Origin: Phycisphaerae bacterium
GTDB lineage: Bacteria; Planctomycetota; Phycisphaerae; FEN-1346; JAACEH01
NCBI GenBank assembly: GCA_012729015.1
Contig: JAAYDY010000034.1
Coordinates: forward strand, 1 to 64,000
DNA length: 64,000 nucleotides
Direction: 5' to 3'
Positions 9,161 through 17,874 of this stretch are shown piece by piece. The notes beneath the pieces are model-generated. The model was not told the DNA's origin. It saw only the letters and a list, made by a program, of their open reading frames with translations, and searched no databases. Each line of letters starts with the position of its first letter. Within the stretch, counting starts at the first letter, position 1. A program made the position numbers and the translations under genes.

Positions 9161-9300
9161 GCCATGGCAGGTCGGCACCCAGCGGAATTCTCCGGCCGTC
9201 GGACGGCTTCGCTCGTACCAACCGTGTTCGGGCGCAAGAGTTGCGAGTGTCGTCGTGTCTTGGCAATGCTGTCCGTGGTGAGGATGAAGGGAAAACGGTG

Positions 9301-11100
9301 ATGGATACTCGATGGTGGCGATGTTGGGCGGCGATGTTCGTGTCGGGGGTCCTGGCGGCGGCGTGCGTGCTGCTCTGGAATGGCGCCGCGCGGGCGCAGG
9401 AGGCTGCGCCCTACCGATTCCAGGACTCCGATTCGTATGACGAGGGCGAGGAAGCCACCGACGACGCCCAGGCCGACGATCCCGCCCGCAAACAGGCCAT
9501 CGAGTCGCTGGTTCAGCACTTCCTGGCCATGTACGGCGAGCACCTCCAGAGCAAGGACTGGATTGTCCGGGCGATGGCGGTGATCGGCCTCAGTGCGATC
9601 GACGATCCGCGCGTCTCGGAGAAACTGGTGGAGGTCATGCTCAAGGACGAGGCGCCGCTGGTGCAGGTGTATGCCTGGGAGGCGGTGTTCTCGCGGCACA
9701 AGTCGCTGAGCGACGAGCAGAAACTGGCGTGGAAGACCTGCGGCAAGGATCTGGCCGCCAAGGGGCACCTGCGCGGCGACCTGCGCATCGGGCTCATTCA
9801 GATCATGCAGGACGAGGGGCCGACCGACGAGAACCTGAAGCTGTTCCGCTACTTCTTCGACAACACCAACGCGATGGACCCGTCGGACAATCCGACGCTG
9901 CTGGCGATGCGGCGGTGCCTGGCCCGGTGGAAAGAGCCAAAGCTCATCCGCCAGATGATCGAGGCCATGAGCGACATCAACGCCTGCTGGCGGGCCGAGT
10001 CGCTCCTTCAGAACCTGAACGCCGGCGTTCCGTCGTCCAGGTCGCTGCTTCAGCAGGACTCCCAGAGCATCTGGCGTCAGACCCAGACGGCATGGTCCGA
10101 ATGGTTCAAGACGGTGGACTGGGCGAAGCTCCAGCCGTTTGCCGGCCCGTTCTACGGGGAGGATTCGGTGCTGCTGCCGCGGCCGAAGAAGATTCGCAAT
10201 CCGGCCGATCCCCAGTGGCGCAAGAACCTGGAGCTGCGGGCACTGCGATTGCAGAATCTGGACGTGGCGTTTGTCGTGGACAGCACGGGATCGATGACCG
10301 ACGTGATCCGATGGATCGAGCGGGACGTGGCGAAGATGATGAAGGTGTTCGGCCGCATCAGCCGCGAACCGCGGATCGGGCTGGTGTTCTATCGTGACCA
10401 GGGAGACGAGTACCTGACGCGTCTGGTGCCGCTGACTGACAACGGGGAGGCGCTTCAGCGGGCCATAGCGGCCGTGCAGGCCAAGGGCGGCGGCGACATC
10501 CCTGAGGCGGTGTACGAGGCGATCGCCACGACCGTGAAGAAGCTCCGCTGGGCGTCGAACAACCGCGTCGTGATTACCGTGGGCGACGCGCCGCCGCACG
10601 ACGAGACCAAGGACAAGCTCGTGACGCTGGTCAAGGAGTCGGCCGAGAAGGGGTACCGGTTCCACTTCATCAAGGCCCGCACGGAATGGGGCAGCGGGGC
10701 GGTGGCGATGTTCGACGAGCTGGCCGAGTGGGGCAAGGGGTCGTCGGTGTGGGTGAGTTTCCGGGGCGACCCCGGCGCGCCGCGGACGGTGGAAGTGCGC
10801 GACACGATGGGCCGGCTCCAGGACGTGGAGGTCGGAGCGAGCCGCGAGTTCCTGGCCCGTGTGGCGTCGGCCGATTTCGGCGAGGCGGCCGACCGCCAGG
10901 TGGTGGCCAACGTGCTGCGGTCGGTCCTGAGCGAGGATTACCACGACCGGGTGGATGCGTTCGTGGCGATTCTGCTGGAGTACGTCGAGGACCCGATTCC
11001 GGAGAAGCGGCGGCACTTCGGCCCGGCCCCGGCGCCGACGCCGCACAGGGACGGTCCGCACCGGCATCAGGACATCCCGCGGCCGAATCCGCAGGAGTAG
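9301..11100 (+). CDS. Secreted HEAT-like and von Willebrand factor A domain protein
   Basis: The product is about 599 residues. A signal peptide (through LLWNGAARAQ) is followed by helical HEAT-like repeats (about 50-280) and a VWA domain (about 315-530) with the MIDAS motif DSTGSM, a GGGDIPEAVYEAI loop and the later Asp in TVGDAPPHD, so metal-dependent ligand binding is plausible. A His/Pro-rich tail ends it. The ATG at 9301 follows GAAGGG and precedes the signal peptide; a longer upstream frame has no support. A phosphatase gene follows 34 bases later. VWA proteins of this sort are often extracellular adhesion or protein-assembly factors; the ligand is unknown. Confidence 0.85.
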   Translation: MDTRWWRCWAAMFVSGVLAAACVLLWNGAARAQEAAPYRFQDSDSYDEGEEATDDAQADDPARKQAIESLVQHFLAMYGEHLQSKDWIVRAMAVIGLSAIDDPRVSEKLVEVMLKDEAPLVQVYAWEAVFSRHKSLSDEQKLAWKTCGKDLAAKGHLRGDLRIGLIQIMQDEGPTDENLKLFRYFFDNTNAMDPSDNPTLLAMRRCLARWKEPKLIRQMIEAMSDINACWRAESLLQNLNAGVPSSRSLLQQDSQSIWRQTQTAWSEWFKTVDWAKLQPFAGPFYGEDSVLLPRPKKIRNPADPQWRKNLELRALRLQNLDVAFVVDSTGSMTDVIRWIERDVAKMMKVFGRISREPRIGLVFYRDQGDEYLTRLVPLTDNGEALQRAIAAVQAKGGGDIPEAVYEAIATTVKKLRWASNNRVVITVGDAPPHDETKDKLVTLVKESAEKGYRFHFIKARTEWGSGAVAMFDELAEWGKGSSVWVSFRGDPGAPRTVEVRDTMGRLQDVEVGASREFLARVASADFGEAADRQVVANVLRSVLSEDYHDRVDAFVAILLEYVEDPIPEKRRHFGPAPAPTPHRDGPHRHQDIPRPNPQE

Positions 11101-11134
11101 CCTGGCGGACCGGCGACTGGAAGGAGAAGCTCCG

Positions 11135-12259
11135 ATGCGCATGACGCGACGGTTTCGGGTGTCGGCGGTGCGGCCCTGGGCGGCCTCGATGCTGGTCCTC
11201 ATGGCGACCGCCTCGGCAGCGGTGGCGGCGGACAACGATCGCGCGGCTCCTCCGCCTCCGCCGCCGGAAGCGCCCGCGGCGGCGCAACCGCAGCCCGCCG
11301 TCATCGAGCGCATTGTCGCCGTGGGCGACGTTCACGGCGACCACGCGCAATTAATCCGGGCGCTGCGGGCCGCCGAGGTGATCGACGCCGAGGGCAAGTG
11401 GATCGGCGGCAAGACGCACCTGGTCCAGACCGGAGACGTGTTCGACCGCGGCCCGACCTCGCGCCAGGCGATGGACCTGCTGATGCGGCTGGAGGGCGAG
11501 GCGGCCCGGGCCGGCGGCGGCGTCCATGCCCTGATCGGCAACCACGAGGCGATGGTTCTGGCCGGCAACTGGTCGTACCTGACGGCGGACGAAATCGACT
11601 CGTTCGGCGGCGAGGAGGAGTTCCGCAAAGCCGTCGGGCCGGAAGGCAAGTACGGCAAGTGGATCCGCTCGCACGACGCGGTGCTGAAGCTCAACGACGT
11701 ACTCTTTGTTCACGGCGGTCTCCGCGCGTCGTGGGCCGGCCAGTCGCTCAAGGAGATCAACGACGCCGTGCGGTCGGAGCTGGCCGAGAGCAAGATGGAG
11801 GACGTGGCGGGCGATCCGTCGGGGCCGCTGTGGGATCGCCGCTACAGCCTGGACGAGTCGCCCGAGGTGCTGGAGGAGTTGGACGCGGTGCTCAGGCGGC
11901 ACGGGGCGCGCTTCATGGTCGTCGGCCACACGGTGACGCGCGAGCGCGTGGCCGTGCGCTGCGAGGGCCGCGTGGTCTGCATCGACGTGGGCATGAGTGC
12001 CGCCTACGGCGGTCCGGCGGCGTGCCTGGTGATCGACAAGGACGGGTTCCGCGAGGTCAGTCACGACCGGCCGCCTCGGAAGCTGGAGGTGAGGGCCCCG
12101 GCGGCCGTGCCGGTAGCGCCCATGCCAACGACGCCAGCCCCAGCAACGCCGCAGTCGCCAGCCACGCCGTCGGACACGGTCGCGCCGGCCAAGGCGCCGC
12201 CGACGAAGGCGTCACCGTCCGCGGCGCCCCAGGGTGAGCCGGTTCCGGCGGGGCACTGA
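11135..12259 (+). CDS. Exported calcineurin-like metallophosphatase, Shewanella-like type
   Basis: This 374-residue protein has a signal peptide (ATASAAVAAD) and a metallophosphoesterase domain with the metal motifs GDVHGDH, GDVFDRG, GNHEAM and a late GHTVTRERV. Motif spacing fits the Shewanella-like protein phosphatase (Shelph) branch of the PPP superfamily, whose bacterial members may act on phosphoproteins outside the cytoplasm. The C-terminal 60 residues are a Pro/Ala/Thr-rich tail. The ATG follows AAGGAG by eight bases and starts 34 bases after the VWA gene, so the two are probably cotranscribed. Catalytic residues look intact; the substrate is unknown. Confidence 0.88.
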   Translation: MRMTRRFRVSAVRPWAASMLVLMATASAAVAADNDRAAPPPPPPEAPAAAQPQPAVIERIVAVGDVHGDHAQLIRALRAAEVIDAEGKWIGGKTHLVQTGDVFDRGPTSRQAMDLLMRLEGEAARAGGGVHALIGNHEAMVLAGNWSYLTADEIDSFGGEEEFRKAVGPEGKYGKWIRSHDAVLKLNDVLFVHGGLRASWAGQSLKEINDAVRSELAESKMEDVAGDPSGPLWDRRYSLDESPEVLEELDAVLRRHGARFMVVGHTVTRERVAVRCEGRVVCIDVGMSAAYGGPAACLVIDKDGFREVSHDRPPRKLEVRAPAAVPVAPMPTTPAPATPQSPATPSDTVAPAKAPPTKASPSAAPQGEPVPAGH

Positions 12260-12320
12260 GCGGCGAGGCTTCCTTGCATGGCCGCCCCTCGACGGCACTC
12301 GGGGACTGCGTCGAGCGGCC

Positions 12321-12370
12321 GTGGCACGGGCATCTTGCCCGTGCGTCGCAGGGCCATCCTGGCCCTGCAA
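12321..12370 (+). repeat. Intergenic repeat family E, copy 1
   Basis: Two adjacent palindromes, CACGGGCATCTTGCCCGTGC and CAGGGCCATCCTGGCCCTGC, form paired hairpins. The same doublet recurs at 56383-56432 (opposite strand) and 63684-63732. It sits in the 272-base gap before the creatininase gene, which holds no other feature I can support. Confidence 0.75.
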
Positions 12371-12531
12371 CACGCCGTTCGTCCATGGGGTTCCCGGCCA
12401 ATGTCACGATGTGGTGTTGTAGTACCACGCGCCGCGAGAATAGGGCAAGACGTTTCCCGGCGCCGGCGGTTCAACAAGGGATACGCGCGCCATGGCGGCG
12501 CGGCGGCACAGTGTTCGACAGGAGAGCGATC

Positions 12532-13380
12532 ATGGCGAAGCGTAAGTCGGGCGAGGCGTCGATACCGTTTGCGGACGTTCGCATGGAGCTGATGAGCTCG
12601 CGGGACGTTCAGGCGTACCAGCGTCGCAGCGACCTGGTGGTTCTGCCGGTCGGGTGCTTCGAGATGCACGGGCCGCTCGTGCCGCTGGGGTGCGACGCGT
12701 TCATCGACTGGGCGATGGGGCTGCTGCTGGCGCGGCAGTGGAAGTGTCTCTGCCTGCCGCCGATCTACTACACGTTTCCCGGGGCGTCTGGTCCGTGGCC
12801 GGGCACGGTGGACATCTCGAGCCGCGCGACCGTCGACTACCTTCAGGCCGTGGTGCTGTCGCTGCTGAAGGGCGGGTTCAAGCGGGTGGTGATCGTCGGC
12901 AGCCACGGGCCGCTGGCGGCGATGGCGCAGTGCGTCATTCGCGACGTGTTCCAGGCGACGGGCCATGCGGTGCTGCACGTCCAGCCGTACAACCCGGTCA
13001 TCAAGAAGATGGAGGCCCGGGGCGTGCCGTACGGCGAGCCGGGGCTGGTGCTGGGGTCGATGCAACTGCTGGGGCTGGGCGGGGCGTTCGACCCGTCGTG
13101 CGTCGCGGACCGGCCGCTGGAGTTTCCGGTGCCGTCGATCGGCGCGCTGCGGAAATGCCAGGCCCAGGCGCCGTGGATCTTCTCGAAGGACTACCAGCAC
13201 ACGGGCATGAACAAGCAACTCAAGGCCTCCCACGCCGACCAGATCGCCGAGGCGATGGCCGAAGCGGCGGCGGAGATGAAGGACCTGCCGCGGCACTTCA
13301 AGCAGTACCAGAAGGAGATGGCCAAGCTGTACAAGGACAAGCCGTGGGCGAATCCGAAGGCTTGGACGCGGACGGAGTGA
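12532..13380 (+). CDS. Creatininase-family amidohydrolase
   Basis: This 282-residue cytoplasmic protein shows the creatininase-family metal site near its start, LPVGCFEMHGPLVPLGCD, with Glu, His and Asp ligands, and a later His in VIVGSHGPLAAM. The family includes creatininases, formamide hydrolases of riboflavin and F420 synthesis and mycofactocin maturases; which substrate applies here cannot be told. The ATG at 12532 lies behind AGGAGAG. There is a repeat-filled gap to the phosphatase gene upstream, so it is probably a separate unit. It converges on the secreted unknown at 13535-15010. Confidence 0.82.
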   Translation: MAKRKSGEASIPFADVRMELMSSRDVQAYQRRSDLVVLPVGCFEMHGPLVPLGCDAFIDWAMGLLLARQWKCLCLPPIYYTFPGASGPWPGTVDISSRATVDYLQAVVLSLLKGGFKRVVIVGSHGPLAAMAQCVIRDVFQATGHAVLHVQPYNPVIKKMEARGVPYGEPGLVLGSMQLLGLGGAFDPSCVADRPLEFPVPSIGALRKCQAQAPWIFSKDYQHTGMNKQLKASHADQIAEAMAEAAAEMKDLPRHFKQYQKEMAKLYKDKPWANPKAWTRTE

Positions 13381-13408
13381 GCGGGGACGGGAGGTTTCTG
13401 GGGTTCGA

Positions 13409-13464
13409 CCCTCACCGCCCCTCGCTGAAAGCTCGGGGCACCTCTCCCTGCACGCAGGGAGAGG
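13409..13464 (+). repeat. Intergenic repeat family C, copy 1
   Basis: The element reads CCCTCACCGCCCCTCGC, a short variable part with GCTCGGGGCA, then the hairpin CCTCTCCCTG-CACG-CAGGGAGAGG. Further copies are at 44965-45021 (minus strand) and 59266-59320. It lies between two convergent genes. There is no T-run, so it is not an obvious terminator. A palindromic GGCTGCGGAGCAGCC segment follows. Confidence 0.8.
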
Positions 13465-13534
13465 GGTTGCTCGTCGCGTGGCTGCGGAGCAGCCACCCTA
13501 CGGGTTTTCCTCCGGGGCGACCCTCGCCGCCCGG

Positions 13535-15010
13535 CTACGGCTTGTTGTTGGGCGCCCACTGGCCGCCGCTGCCCTGATTGACCCACTGGCGGTACGGCGG
13601 CCCGTGCATTTTCTGTTCGGGCGCGGTCGCGCGGTAGGCTTTCCACATGGCATCGACGAACGGGTCGTAGGTCTTGCCTTCCTGGGCGGGGCGTTTGTGC
13701 TCGCGGCGCGCCTCGGCGTAGGGGTCGTCGGGTCGCATCCAGCGGTCGCAGTAGTCGAAGAAGGCGTCGTGGCCCCACAGGTCGATGCCCTTCATGAGCC
13801 GCGCGGCCAGGGCGTTGCCGATCCAGCCCTGGGCCACGCTCGAAACGCGGTAGCCCTCGGTCGTCTTGTCCCACTGCTCCCACTGCTCGGGCTGCTTGTG
13901 CTCGTACCGCTCGCGCGGGCCGTGATGGTTGACCATCCAGTACAGCACGGTCTGTCCGTGCCAGCCCTTGCCGTAATAGGTCTGAACGTCCTCCTGGAAG
14001 ACGGCCGTCTCGGGCAGCCGGGCCAACTTCGGCTCGTCGAGCATGAGCGAGGCGAACAGGATGGGCCACTTGCGTCCGTTGCCGTGACCGCCGCCGTGGT
14101 TGAAGTGCATGCCCGTCTGGCAGACGCCCCAGAGGTCGATGCCGCGCTGGATGAGGCCGATCGTCAGTTTCTCCTTGCGCTGGCGCGGCACATCGAGGTG
14201 GACCATGAGGGCGGCGATGGAGGTCGTGCGGCCGTGCTCGCGCCCGTAGGCCGGCTGGTTCTCGTTGGGCGAGACGGACCGCTGGCCCCAGCTCGGGATG
14301 TGGTCGAGCCAGACGCGCTGGAAATACCGCTCGAACTGGTCCCAGTCGGGGGCGGCGCCCGGCGACTTCAGCGCCAGGAGGCGGTCCCAGTGGATGTCGG
14401 AGGCCCGGAGGATGGGCTTCTCGGCGCCGGCGTAGGGCGGTCGGAACGCGTCCTTCGGCGGCGCCGCCGGCAGGCACGTCAGCACGGCGGCCGCCTGGAG
14501 GACCACCTGCTCGGTCCGTTCGGAGCCCCACATCATCGGGGCGACGAAGTTGGGGTTCGTGATGGACCGGTGGCTGATGGTCGAGACCAGCGAGCGGTTG
14601 GGTTCCAGGCGCAGCGGGAACTTGACCGAGGCGGCCTCGTCGTAGGTGCCGCTGCGCGAATCGTACCCCTGGGCGGGCCCGGCCTTCAGGACGATCATGG
14701 ACCCGTTGCGCATGCGGTCGTCGTCGCGCAGGCTGGTGTTGCCCCACTGGTCGCGCCGGATGTCCACCTTCTCGTCCGCCGGGGCCTTGCCGGGAGCCGG
14801 ACTGACGCTGCGGACCGTGACCGGCCCGACGACCCACCAGTCGCCGTTGACGAACTGCCCGGCCAGGGCAGGCTTGTCGAGGGTCCAGGTGATGCCGTAC
14901 TGGCTGACTTCGGTCATCTTCTGACCGTCGGGGTCGCCGGCCGCTGCCGGCGACGCGGCCAGGGCGATGGCCAGACCGAACAGGCTTGCCGCCAGAACCG
15001 GATGTGCCAT
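13535..15010 (-). CDS. Secreted protein of unknown function with a His/Gly-rich motif
   Basis: The product is about 491 residues with a signal peptide (LFGLAIALAASPAAAGDP). The body is rich in Trp, His and Arg and looks largely helical. It contains GMHFNHGGGHGNGRKW, the kind of His-rich cluster that can bind metal or sugar, and aromatic stretches such as WHGQTVLYWMVNHHGPRE. A helical toroid, as in polysaccharide lyases, is one possibility, but I cannot match a named family. The ATG at 15010 directly precedes the signal peptide and has GGAG upstream; the longer frame to 15157 has no support. No clear operon partner is present. Confidence 0.75.
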   Translation of the reverse strand: MAHPVLAASLFGLAIALAASPAAAGDPDGQKMTEVSQYGITWTLDKPALAGQFVNGDWWVVGPVTVRSVSPAPGKAPADEKVDIRRDQWGNTSLRDDDRMRNGSMIVLKAGPAQGYDSRSGTYDEAASVKFPLRLEPNRSLVSTISHRSITNPNFVAPMMWGSERTEQVVLQAAAVLTCLPAAPPKDAFRPPYAGAEKPILRASDIHWDRLLALKSPGAAPDWDQFERYFQRVWLDHIPSWGQRSVSPNENQPAYGREHGRTTSIAALMVHLDVPRQRKEKLTIGLIQRGIDLWGVCQTGMHFNHGGGHGNGRKWPILFASLMLDEPKLARLPETAVFQEDVQTYYGKGWHGQTVLYWMVNHHGPRERYEHKQPEQWEQWDKTTEGYRVSSVAQGWIGNALAARLMKGIDLWGHDAFFDYCDRWMRPDDPYAEARREHKRPAQEGKTYDPFVDAMWKAYRATAPEQKMHGPPYRQWVNQGSGGQWAPNNKP

Positions 15011-15338
15011 GGGGGGAGGCTCCGTGCGACGGGTGAATCGCCAGGCGTTGCTCCGGCCGTCGCTCCGGGCCTCGCCGCTACGAGTTGAAACCCGGCGAGG
15101 GGAGGGGGTTCCCGTCGAAACCAGCGGGCGGTCCGCGACCACGGGGACAGCGACCACTGGGACAGTATACCATTTTCGGGACAGACAAGGACAGCTGGCC
15201 AGTTGAAGGGCTCTCTGCCACGCCGTGCCCGTGGTCTTCAGACGCGGGCAAGCGTTCTTGTCTTGCGGCGCAGCTGGTTTTCAAATGGGCTCGGAATCTG
15301 GCGGCAAGTGGTCACCCCGCGGGCCGGTGGCGACCGGG

Positions 15339-16148
15339 TCACCGTGTGGAGGCAGTCCAGAGGCTCAACATGTCGGTGTTTCTGGGCCATGCCTCACAAC
15401 GCGATGGCGTCGCAAACCCTGCTGCGGTGAGCAAGCCGACCAAACTGTCATCGGGCCAGGCCTGCGTGGTGCTGCGAAAGACTCGCGCCTGGCTGTCACG
15501 TGTCTCGGTCACGATGAACGTCTGTACGGCAGCCTGATGATCCGGCAGCCACTGGTTCTCCGTCCGACAGCGGTGCGGACGATCCGAGAACAATCCGGAT
15601 TGGAATTCCTGTTCCGTCGGTTCGCCGCGTCCGATCGCCTCGACAGCGTCGGCGGACTGCACCTCGACGATCAGGAGACCTTGCGGAGACAGGCTTGCCC
15701 GTGCTCTGCTGAGGATGGCTGACGCCTCCGCTGGAGAGAACGCGTTCAGTTCGCCGTAGAGCACCATCGCCAGTTCGTAGGGTCCGCCGAAGCCCACGCG
15801 GCGGATGTCGCCCAGGATGAAGTCGCACACGGAGCCCTCGGGGCTGTGCCGTCGAGCGTAGTTGATGGAGGCGGGACCGAAGTCGATGCCGCAGCATGCG
15901 TGGCCGAGTCTGGCCAGTCGATGCGAATAGAGCCCCGGCCCACACCCCAGGTCGAGCACTCGTGACGGTTGTGCGGCGAGCAGACGAGCGTGTATCCACG
16001 CCACCTGCCTGTCGATCCATTCGGTGCGACGACTGGCGAGGTCATGCTGCTGCGACAGGTGTTCGTTGAGCATCCGCCTGCTGAAGTCGGGATCGTTCCA
16101 AGGGATCTTGTAGTCGGTGCCCCAGATGTTGCGGCTCGGGTCCGTCAT
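15339..16148 (-). CDS. Class I SAM-dependent methyltransferase
   Basis: This 269-residue protein carries the SAM-binding Rossmann signature VLDLGCGPGLYSHRLA (motif I, about residue 62), an acidic strand end at CGIDFGPASI, and YELAMVLYGELNAFS further on. It fits the Methyltransf_25/Methyltransf_11 group. Small molecules are the likeliest substrates, but nothing in the neighbourhood identifies one. It has weak AAGTAAGGA upstream of ATG 16148. The 328-base gap between it and the start of the secreted protein at 15010 contains no gene or clear repeat. Confidence 0.88.
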   Translation of the reverse strand: MTDPSRNIWGTDYKIPWNDPDFSRRMLNEHLSQQHDLASRRTEWIDRQVAWIHARLLAAQPSRVLDLGCGPGLYSHRLARLGHACCGIDFGPASINYARRHSPEGSVCDFILGDIRRVGFGGPYELAMVLYGELNAFSPAEASAILSRARASLSPQGLLIVEVQSADAVEAIGRGEPTEQEFQSGLFSDRPHRCRTENQWLPDHQAAVQTFIVTETRDSQARVFRSTTQAWPDDSLVGLLTAAGFATPSRCEAWPRNTDMLSLWTASTR

Positions 16149-16227
16149 GTACTCAGTCCTTACTTCCGCAAGGTCAACTCAGGAAGGAGAGCCGGGATGG
16201 GCCTCCAACGGGTCCGCTCGTCCCCGG

Positions 16228-17520
16228 TCACTCGACCGTAGCAGTCAGCGTGTACTTGGCGCCGTTGAGGACGCTGTGCTTGCCGTGGACGCCGAGGTAG
16301 TAGTCGCCGGCCTTCGTCTTGGCGACGGTGACGGTTTCGTCGGCGGTCTTGCCGCGCGTGCCCTTGGCGTCGCTCTTGCGGAAGGTGGGCGGCAGGTCGT
16401 GCCGGACGTACAGGTCGCAGTTCTCGGTCATGCCGGTGAGGGTGACGGTCAGCTTCTTGCCCTGCTCGACGGGCAGGCAGTAGTACTGCATCTGCTGGTC
16501 GCCGGCGACGGCCTCGATGGGTTTGCCGGGTTCGATCACGTGTCGCGGGACCTCGTAGTCGTGATAGACGGCGTACTGGGCCATGGCGAGCAGGAAGTCC
16601 TTGTGGTTCACCTCGGGATGCCCCGTGGCGATGACGCAGCGGCCGGAGCGTCCGTTGTCCTTCGGGCGATAGGCGATGCAGAACCAGTCGCCGACGAGTT
16701 CGCTCATGGCGCCGCCGGCGTACTTGCCGAAGTACTCGGTGTCGGGCACGTCGCCCTGGACGCCGATGGGGCCGCCGCTGTAGAACATGTTCTTCAGGAC
16801 GCCATTGCTGGTGGCTCGAAAGAGCGGGTGCTTGCGGTCAGCCGGATCGAAGACGACGTCGGGAAACGGCTGCCGGCCGCCCGGGCCGATGTTCTGGACC
16901 TTGCCGGGCCAGAGTTCCCATCCGGCGCTCAGGGTGTTGGGAATCAGGTACCCCGAGGTCGCGACGAAGAATCCTCCGCAGCACCCCAGGTAGTTCATGC
17001 CGGTCTTGAACGCGGCCTGCGGCGTCCGGCGATGCTCCACGAACTTGTTCATCTCAGTCCGCGAATCGGTCACGCCGGCAATGTCCTTCATCGTCTTGTG
17101 CCCGTTGCCGCCCGGCATCAGGAACAGCTCTACGCGGGCCGTGCCGTCGGGGTAGACCAGTGCTCCGTTGCTGTCTGCGTCGCTGGGCAGGAGGTCGTCC
17201 TTGTGAATCTCTCTGTACGGTCGCCCGAGGGCCTCGGCCACAGTCTGCCCCACGTTCTCGAAGGCGTCGAGTTTCTGGGCGTAAGGGCCGGTGAAGTAGA
17301 CGGCGCCGAGGCTGCCGCCCTGCCACCAGGGGCCGACGATGCGGCCCTCCTGACGCTGAAAATCGCCTGCCGGGCCGGCCCACGGCTTGGCGGTCGCGGG
17401 CCGCGGCGGGGCGGCTGCCGCCTCGTGCGCCAGGAGGCCGCCCAGGACGACACACATTGCCGCAGTGAAGTCGAGGCCGCAGGGGCGACGGTTTGAGCGG
17501 AATCTCCGTATCGAGTGCAT
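16228..17520 (-). CDS. Secreted BPL_N glutamine-amidotransferase-like protein with PPC domain
   Basis: The product is about 430 residues. After a signal peptide (LGGLLAHEAAAAPPRP) comes a region resembling the BPL_N, glutamine-amidotransferase-like fold: strand LGAVYFTGPYAQKL, then ELFLMPGGNGHKTMKDI and the Cys of GMNYLGCCGGFFVAT at the nucleophile-elbow position, then RCVIATGHPEVNHKDF. The last 90 residues (LTVTLTGMTENCDLYVRHDL to YYLGVHG) match the bacterial pre-peptidase C-terminal (PPC) beta-sandwich of secreted enzymes. The combination suggests an extracellular enzyme or binding protein. ATG 17520 is chosen because it begins the signal peptide; a longer upstream reading frame has no support. 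Confidence 0.8.
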   Translation of the reverse strand: MHSIRRFRSNRRPCGLDFTAAMCVVLGGLLAHEAAAAPPRPATAKPWAGPAGDFQRQEGRIVGPWWQGGSLGAVYFTGPYAQKLDAFENVGQTVAEALGRPYREIHKDDLLPSDADSNGALVYPDGTARVELFLMPGGNGHKTMKDIAGVTDSRTEMNKFVEHRRTPQAAFKTGMNYLGCCGGFFVATSGYLIPNTLSAGWELWPGKVQNIGPGGRQPFPDVVFDPADRKHPLFRATSNGVLKNMFYSGGPIGVQGDVPDTEYFGKYAGGAMSELVGDWFCIAYRPKDNGRSGRCVIATGHPEVNHKDFLLAMAQYAVYHDYEVPRHVIEPGKPIEAVAGDQQMQYYCLPVEQGKKLTVTLTGMTENCDLYVRHDLPPTFRKSDAKGTRGKTADETVTVAKTKAGDYYLGVHGKHSVLNGAKYTLTATVE

Positions 17521-17874
17521 CGTGAATCCTCCCAGCGTGTTGCGGCGTCCATGAATCGCCATCCAGCCGGCACACTGTACCCTGCGGACGCCCCGGGGGT
17601 CAATACCCGCGCCGCTGCCGTCGGATGGAGCGCGGGGGGCGAATTGCTCAAGCCGGCAGCCTTGGGCGGTCGATTCTCGACGGTGGCGCAGGGATGTGTG
17701 CATCACCAACCGCACGGTCGCCGGGGGAATCGTCCAGGGCGACATGCTGTGGGCATTTCCTGTCCAGAGGGTCACAGGTGTACGGGAACCGGGGCGGACC
17801 CGCGGTAGCGGCGTCCCTGTCACGGCGTCCAGCAGCTCAATGCGGGGGGCGGATGGATCACGGGACCTGCTGTC

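Noticed and set aside
7897-11100. Link between rtcB and the VWA gene as an RNA-repair operon with Ro60
   Set aside because: Ro60 proteins combine TROVE and VWA domains in the cytoplasm; this VWA protein has a signal peptide and HEAT-like repeats, no TROVE domain, and the rtcB is broken.
9064-11313. 749-codon open frame opposite the VWA gene
   Set aside because: Shadow of the VWA and phosphatase genes; its composition is His/Arg-rich and it has no ribosome site or motif.
13381-13534. tRNA-like GGGGTTCGACCCTC
   Set aside because: It resembles a T-loop but no cloverleaf can be built around it; the sequence belongs to repeat family C.
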